Origin: Actinomycetota bacterium
GTDB lineage: Bacteria; Actinomycetota; Aquicultoria; Aquicultorales; Aquicultoraceae
DNA: 9,083 nucleotides
NCBI GenBank assembly: GCA_030017355.1
Contig: JASEIR010000096.1
Location: 1-9,083 of the forward strand
Reading direction: 5' to 3'
The notes below the pieces were generated by a model. The model searched no databases, was not told the DNA's origin, and was given only the letters and a program-made list of their open reading frames with translations. Positions 5,817 through 9,083 of this stretch are shown in pieces. Both the position numbers and the translations under genes were made by a program. Numbering within the stretch: position 1 is the first letter of the stretch; every line of letters begins with the position of its first letter.

Positions 5817-6210
5817 ATGAGAGAAGAAGCCCGATTATGGCTTGATGACGCTAAGTACGATTTTGAAAGCGCGCAGGATTTATTTAAAAGTGCACGCTAC
5901 AATTACGCTGTCTGGTTTAGCAAGACAGGCGGTAGAAAAAGCTTTAAAGGCAGCTTATCTTGTTGTGCTTAAACAACCGATACCAAGGTCGCATAACCTA
6001 ACAGAGCTTGCGCGTGAACTTGGATGGGAGATTCCATCAACCATTAACGAGCATTTGCAGTTCTTAAACCCGCACTATACTATAACCCGTTATGTCGATG
6101 CTGCACTTGGTAAACCTTCTGATCTTTATGACAACGCCATAGCGGCTGAGGTTACCGCAAAACCAAAGAAGGTTCTGGATTGGATACTTCGCAATCTCAA
6201 GATCTCATAG
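5817..6210 (+). pseudogene. HEPN-domain protein, frameshifted (partner of MNT)
   Basis: From ATG 5817 (GGAAGG at 5805-5810, 6-nt spacing) the frame reads MREEARLWLDDAKYDFESAQ, then DLFKSARYNYAVWF, the first two helices of a COG1895-type HEPN domain. One extra A at about 5919 shifts the frame. The homologous sequence continues in the first frame as ARQAVEKALKAAYLVVLKQP (the ARQAxEKALKA signature), IPRSHNLTELARELG and a C-terminal helix ending KVLDWILRNL at the TAG 6208-6210. Repairing the insertion gives about 130 residues, the normal length. As it stands, translation ends after a short wrong-frame tail at a TGA/TAA beyond 5960. The Arg-x4-6-His RNase motif of HepT toxins is not obvious; only RSH is present. 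HEPN proteins of this kind act as toxin or partner of the MNT nucleotidyltransferase, whose gene overlaps the 3' end by 31 nt. Confidence 0.84.
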
Positions 6211-6500
6211 CAAAGATAAAAGAGTTTTTAGCAAATGTCGGTGCCCAAGAAGGGATACTCTTTGGGTCAAGAGCAAGAGGTGATGCCCTTAAAACCAGCG
6301 ATGTTGATCTTATTGTAATCGATGATAAGTTTGCTGATATGCCGTTTCCTCGTCGTCTTATCTACTTAAGCCAGCATTGAACGCTTCCGTATTTCTTAGA
6401 AGTGCTTCCATATACGCACGCTGAATTGGAGCATCTATCAAAAACGCGTAGTGTGGTTGTTAATGCACTAAAGAATGGCATACGCATTAAAGCTGCTTAG
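6180..6500 (+). pseudogene. MNT-type nucleotidyltransferase with in-frame TGA
   Basis: A minimal nucleotidyltransferase (COG1708-like) is read from TTG 6180. The active-site signature GSRARG lies at residues 29-34 and SDVDL at 40-44, with the two metal-binding Asp at 41 and 43. After YLSQH a TGA (6378-6380) interrupts the frame. The same frame then continues without shift as TLPYFLEVLPYTHAELEHLS up to a TAG at 6498-6500. Homologues have Trp at this point (HWxLPYxLEVxxYT), so the TGA is best explained as TGG changed to TGA. The whole frame of 106 codons is full length. The start overlaps the HEPN gene by 31 nt, the usual organisation of HEPN/MNT modules, in which the MNT protein is the antitoxin and adenylylates the HEPN partner. 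The truncated product keeps the catalytic motif but loses its C-terminal part. A start slightly downstream cannot be excluded. Confidence 0.84.
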
Positions 6501-6824
6501 TGGAAAACTTAGGGTGTTATTCCTAATCGCCCACACCAGTAAAGAGCTCCTCCAAATCCTCTCTGATCAGCGACTCCTAAGGCTTCTAAACTAATGCTTA
6601 GAGGCTTACCAACAACAGTGTCTGTGTCGAAAGATTGTAAGATTGGGTAAAGGTTAAAAAGCTTCCGGGATGTTGCATAGCGATGAGCATTCTTTTGCAG
6701 CTGCTTCTTTTTCTGTAGCTTGTTTTGGTTACTTAATATTTGGCAACAGGTCCGATTTGGAGGCGTACATTCATTGATTGACGTTTTTTAGATGGGAAGA
6801 GGATAAAGGTAGGTTTGGTAGGCA

Positions 6825-6869
6825 CAAATAAGATAAGTAAGGCAAATAAGACAAGTAAGACAAATAAGG
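6825..6869. repeat. Five-unit 9-bp tandem repeat
   Basis: Five consecutive 9-mers follow one another: CAAATAAGA, TAAGTAAGG, CAAATAAGA, CAAGTAAGA, CAAATAAGG. They alternate slightly and so also read as an 18-bp unit. A minisatellite-like tract of this type can vary in copy number. No gene is in phase with it. Confidence 0.75.
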
Positions 6870-6883
6870 TTAGGTATCGTTTC

Positions 6884-6963
6884 GCATGCAAGTAAGTTCA
6901 ACAAGTAAAGAGCGTCCCCAAAGGCATGCAAGTAAGTTCAACAAGTAAAGAGCGTCCCCGAAG
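6884..6963. repeat. 40-bp direct tandem duplication
   Basis: Two copies (6884-6923, 6924-6963) differ at a single base (A at 6920, G at 6960). Each runs from GCATGCAAGTAAG to GAGCGTCCCC plus a 4-nt linker, and a third partial copy (GCAT) follows. The AGAGCGTCCCC end, read on the other strand as GGGGACGCTCT, resembles repeat ends found next to Y1 transposases. That assignment is tentative. Confidence 0.8.
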
Positions 6964-7096
6964 GCATTGATTTACCAGCCTAAATCGTTTAAAATTGCTA
7001 GTTGAAGCATCAAGTTAGCCATTTCACAAAGGCCAATTTATCCTGAGCCAGAAAATATATTTATAAGAAATATCTTATTTTTTCCAGGAGGGTTTC

Positions 7097-7636
7097 GTGA
7101 GTATTTGCAAGGCTAATACTAGAATAATCACACTTAGCGTGATAATTGTTCTTGTCCTCTTAATTACAGGTTGTGGGGGAAGTCAATCGAAGAGCAGTAA
7201 ATCAGCTTGGAATAGCGACGAGCTTGATATATCAAGAAATGGGAATTTAAAGAAGGCTTTGAAAATGTTGCAACCACTTGCAGATGGCAATGTAAACGGT
7301 AGCGTTGAACAACCTGAAGCGAGGGCTGTTAAGCAGAAGCCGCAAAACTATTATGGAAAGATAGTAAAGCTAGAAGGCCAAATAATAATTAGTAACGATA
7401 AGCCATCAGATGAAAATGTTTCAAAAGAATTGGGTGGTAAAGCAAAGGAATATATATTAAGCAATACGAAAGATGCAACCATGATTGATTTTTTATACAT
7501 AGGTCCTGATCAATATTTTAGAGACGGCGCCACGGTTGCAATTTATGGCTATCCCGCTGGAATTGCACGAATAAGTGGCAACTCTACAGCCTTGGCAGTA
7601 GTTGGAAATAAGATCGAATTAATATCCAATTACTAG
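7097..7636 (+). CDS. Putative lipoprotein with an OB-fold-like C-terminal domain
   Basis: The start is GTG 7097, supported by AGGAGGG (7086-7092). Residues 10-24 form a hydrophobic signal helix (IITLSVIIVLVLLIT). The lipobox LITGC places the lipidated cysteine at residue 26, so the mature protein is anchored to the outer face of the cytoplasmic membrane. A Ser/Gly/Lys-rich linker follows, then a helical part (LKKALKMLQPLADG). The C-terminal domain is beta-rich: YYGKIVKLEGQIIIS, ATMIDFLYIGPD, FRDGATVAIYGYPAGIARIS and ALAVVGNKIEL. That order resembles small OB-fold (tRNA_anti-like) lipoprotein domains in which a strand GKxVxxxGxV opens the barrel. No ligand can be inferred. The gene stands alone, with gene-free DNA on both sides, and I do not recognise a named family. 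Confidence 0.8.
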   Translation: MSICKANTRIITLSVIIVLVLLITGCGGSQSKSSKSAWNSDELDISRNGNLKKALKMLQPLADGNVNGSVEQPEARAVKQKPQNYYGKIVKLEGQIIISNDKPSDENVSKELGGKAKEYILSNTKDATMIDFLYIGPDQYFRDGATVAIYGYPAGIARISGNSTALAVVGNKIELISNY

Positions 7637-7830
7637 GCTATCTGCATATCTAAAAACTAAATTTTGCCTAAGTTAGCTTACTCAACACTTTTTCTTTTTC
7701 TATTTGCTTCCTCTAAACACTATAAAAGCTTTACGGCCATGTCTTCACAAAGCTAGAATATTCGCTGCCTGACCCCCACACCCCTAAAGCTCTTAAGCGC
7801 TGAAGTCAGTGTTTTTAAGCTAAAAAATAT

Positions 7831-7859
7831 TTGACAATGATACCCCCCTAGGGTATATT
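7831..7859 (+). promoter_or_regulatory. Promoter of the DUF302 gene
   Basis: Perfect TTGACA (7831-7836), exactly 17 nt, then TATATT (7854-7859). The transcript would start near 7866, about 30 nt before the start codon. An AT-rich TTTTTAAGCTAAAAAAT upstream may act as an UP element. The spacer carries a CsoR-like operator. Confidence 0.8.
7840..7856. promoter_or_regulatory. CsoR/CstR-family-type operator in the promoter spacer
   Basis: ATACCC (7840-7845), a 5-nt centre CCCTA, and GGGTAT (7851-7856) form the C-tract/G-tract palindrome typical of operators of the CsoR family (copper-sensing CsoR, persulfide-sensing CstR). It fills the spacer and touches the -10 box, so binding would block RNA polymerase. 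No CsoR gene is in the window. Confidence 0.65.
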
Positions 7860-7897
7860 TAGGTTTAATATTACCAGTTATCAGGGGGTTGGTATAA

Positions 7898-8287
7898 GTG
7901 ATGCAAGAAGAGTTCTCATACGTTGCTGAAACAAGCAAGAGCTTTGATGAAGCAGTTGTGTCTCTCTTAAGTTCGATTGATAAAAAAGGATGGGTTATAT
8001 TTAACGTAATCGATATAAGTGAGAGGCTTGCAGCCAAAGGTTTTAAACATAGCCCAATCAAAATAGTTGAAATTTGCAATGGCAAGTATGCTAACTATTT
8101 CTTAAGCAAGAATAGATATGTTTCTTTGTGCATGCCTTGCAGGATTAATGTTCTGGAAGACGATGGTAAAGTAAAAATTGCATCTATGAGGCCATCAATT
8201 ATGTCAAAGTTCTTTTCAGGAATAGAGGAGCAAGAGGCAGAAGCAGTTGAGAAGGATATTATCGAGATAATCGATAATGCAAAATAG
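7898..8287 (+). CDS. DUF302-family protein
   Basis: A 130-residue soluble protein reads from GTG 7898; ATG 7901 is in the same frame and also possible. AGGGGG at 7883-7888 lies 9 nt from the GTG and 12 nt from the ATG, which slightly favours the GTG. The DUF302 pattern is visible. SFDEAVVSLLSSIDKKGWVIF is the helix leading to the first strand, IDISERLAAKGF follows, then IKIVEICNGKYANYFL. The conserved block YVSLCMPCRINVLEDDGKVKI (about residues 74-94) corresponds to the family's LPCR-V-E-DGKV segment. Here the block contains a C-x-x-C pair (Cys78, Cys81). Function is unproven; DUF302 genes are often found beside thiol, sulfur or metal stress genes. Control by a CsoR/CstR-like operator in its own promoter, with a terminator downstream, makes it a single-gene unit and fits a role in metal or reactive-sulfur response. 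That role is inferred. Confidence 0.87.
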   Translation: MMQEEFSYVAETSKSFDEAVVSLLSSIDKKGWVIFNVIDISERLAAKGFKHSPIKIVEICNGKYANYFLSKNRYVSLCMPCRINVLEDDGKVKIASMRPSIMSKFFSGIEEQEAEAVEKDIIEIIDNAK

Positions 8288-8308
8288 ATTAGCGCCAAGG
8301 TATACTAG

Positions 8309-8379
8309 CAAGCATTGGTTAGCATTAAATCAAGCGTAGGTTAGCATTAGAGCAGATTAGCAAGCGCAGGTTAGCGCAA
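8309..8379. repeat. Three imperfect copies of a 19-bp unit downstream of the DUF302 gene
   Basis: CAAGCATTGGTTAGCATTA (8309-8327), CAAGCGTAGGTTAGCATTA (8331-8349) and CAAGCGCAGGTTAGCGCAA (8361-8379) share CAAGC...GGTTAGC. They lie between two convergent genes and partly overlap the terminator stem. Confidence 0.72.
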
Positions 8380-8395
8380 AGTTAATCTGGTTTTT
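8353..8395 (+). terminator. Intrinsic terminator after the DUF302 gene
   Basis: CAGATTA (8353-8359) pairs with TAATCTG (8383-8389), and an inner stem GCGC (8364-8367) pairs with GCGC (8374-8377). GTTTTT follows at 8390-8395. The right arm overlaps the stop codon of the convergent gene, so the intergenic space is fully used. Confidence 0.6.
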
Positions 8396-9083
8396 CAACA
8401 GCGACCTTGCCACCTGCAATGGTGGCAAGGGCTTCTTTTGCCAAATTGCCAACTGTTTTTTCATGGAAATTACCGTTATAGTAAATACGCACGGTATTAT
8501 TGTCTTTCAGCAATCCCTCAAGTGAGTCTTTCACATCAAGAATTAATCCCTTGAATTCTCTTACTTCAGCATCTCCTACAGCTCCCAGCGCCCATACTGC
8601 ATGGCCCCTAACCGATGGTCTTGGGCTTCTTAGTAACCCTAGAATATGGAATAGCTTATCTTTAAATAAATCCGGTTGTTTTTCACCAATTTTCCTGATG
8701 GACCAGAGAAGGCCGACCCATATTCTTCCATCGCTTATATGCGCAAACATCTTTGGTATCAAGCTGCTTAGTTTATCTGGACGGGTTGAAATCAGAGCTC
8801 CTATGGCTTCCATAGAGCCCCAACCATTTCCGCCTGATTGGTCATTAAGCGCAATAAAAAATCTATTAATAATGGTGTGGATTTTATCATCGCTCAATAT
8901 ATCGGGCGCTTTCGCTATTAGTTCTAATCCCTCTACAGCTCGCCAATGCAAGAGGTTATCCTCGCTATAGAGAAAAGATGTTAAATGCCTTATTGTGCTT
9001 TTTTCGCGTCTTGCAAGCTCAACCAGCTTATCGAACTTGCCCTGCTCTAGCAGTTTTTTTATCTCATCTTTTACGGATATTTT
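8382..9083 (-). CDS. DVU0298-type HEAT-repeat protein, 5' end just outside window
   Basis: On the minus strand the frame is open from the window edge (9083) to the TAA at 8384-8382, giving 233 residues. The visible N-terminus, KISVKDEIKKLLEQGKFDKL, then VELARREKSTIRHLTSFLYS, is close to the usual beginning of this family, so the start is probably only a codon or two beyond the edge. The ATG at 8951 is internal and not the start. The protein is mostly paired helices of HEAT/armadillo type: LLHWRAVEGLELIAK, GWGSMEAIGALISTRPDKLS, GRIWVGLLWSIRKIGEK, RPSVRGHAVWALGAVGD and GNLAKEALATI. Repeated Arg/Trp-Ala-x-x-Ala-Leu-x-x-x-G cores suggest a scaffold for protein contacts, with no catalytic site. 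I recognise it as similar to the DVU0298 family described from sulfate reducers; the function is unknown. It converges on the DUF302 gene, with the terminator between them. Confidence 0.82.
   Translation of the reverse strand, partial: KISVKDEIKKLLEQGKFDKLVELARREKSTIRHLTSFLYSEDNLLHWRAVEGLELIAKAPDILSDDKIHTIINRFFIALNDQSGGNGWGSMEAIGALISTRPDKLSSLIPKMFAHISDGRIWVGLLWSIRKIGEKQPDLFKDKLFHILGLLRSPRPSVRGHAVWALGAVGDAEVREFKGLILDVKDSLEGLLKDNNTVRIYYNGNFHEKTVGNLAKEALATIAGGKVAVEKPD

Larger units (their letters stand above)
6501..7085. other. Gene-poor interval with tandem repeats
   Basis: No gene with a start and ribosome binding site is seen. On the minus strand 6787-6509 is open for about 93 codons (ending LYWCGRLGITP before a TAA) and reads protein-like, but it has no ATG, GTG or TTG start, so it is at most a remnant. 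The right part holds a 9-bp tandem repeat (6825-6869) and a 40-bp tandem duplication (6884-6963). The last 60 bases are AT-rich and may carry the lipoprotein promoter, which I could not place. Confidence 0.6.

Noticed and set aside
7768..7777. CCTGACCCCC, similar to the arm end of the repeat at 5461-5470
   Set aside because: Only about 10 matching bases and no partner arm nearby; too short to call another repeat copy.
7637..7830. Weak stems (TAAG-TTAG-CTTA near 7672) and T-runs after the lipoprotein gene
   Set aside because: The stem has only 4 bp and is separated from the T-run; not enough to call a terminator.
8500..8970. Plus-strand 156-codon frame at the right end
   Set aside because: It is antisense to the HEAT-repeat gene, which has clear repeat structure and is open to the window edge.

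Overview
The window looks like chromosomal DNA of an anaerobic or microaerophilic bacterium of low-to-moderate GC. The ribosome binding sites are strong (AAAGGAGG-like), promoters are sigma70-type, and a TPP riboswitch ends in an intrinsic terminator. This suits Bacillota (Clostridia-like) or a deep-branching Actinomycetota lineage. The DVU0298-type HEAT protein, the DUF302 protein and the YeiH-type putative sulfate exporter are families often met in anaerobes with active sulfur metabolism. The taxon cannot be fixed from this sequence alone, and no rRNA or tRNA gene was seen.

Layout. Positions 3-560 hold the 3' part of a metallo-beta-lactamase-fold hydrolase. Next come a promoter, a TPP riboswitch and its terminator (600-784), which control a Thi4-type thiazole synthase gene (814 onward). 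That gene loses its C-terminal part near 1400 and runs directly into the 3' third of a metallophosphoesterase gene, so both are remnants joined by a deletion or rearrangement. At 1878-2279 an intact PPOX-type flavin-binding protein has its own promoter. Positions 2300-3075 hold a decayed IS1182-like transposase. Positions 3094-3170 carry a perfect 14-bp-arm inverted repeat just upstream of a promoter, which serves a two-gene operon: a 483-aa putative sulfate exporter and a 60-aa single-span membrane protein, closed by a long hairpin.

Positions 4995-5816 are largely gene-free. They contain a single CRISPR-like repeat unit, a hydrophobic ORF fragment and palindromic GGGGTCAGGTCTTG repeats of the kind associated with Y1/RAYT transposases. 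At 5777-6500 lies a HEPN/MNT (putative toxin-antitoxin) pair behind a 16-bp palindromic promoter; each gene is broken by one lesion, a 1-nt insertion in HEPN and a TGG-to-TGA nonsense in MNT. Positions 6501-7085 are gene-poor with tandem repeats. A lipoprotein gene follows (7097-7636). A DUF302 gene comes next, whose promoter carries a CsoR/CstR-like operator exactly in the -35/-10 spacer. Last is a convergent DVU0298-type HEAT-repeat gene that runs off the right edge.

Two themes stand out. One is dense gene decay: thi4, metallophosphoesterase, transposase, HEPN and MNT are all broken within about 5.7 kb. The other is a set of intact, individually regulated genes with a plausible sulfur or metal-stress connection: exporter plus small partner, DUF302 under a CsoR-family operator, and the DVU0298 protein. 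The sulfur link is inference from family associations, not direct evidence.
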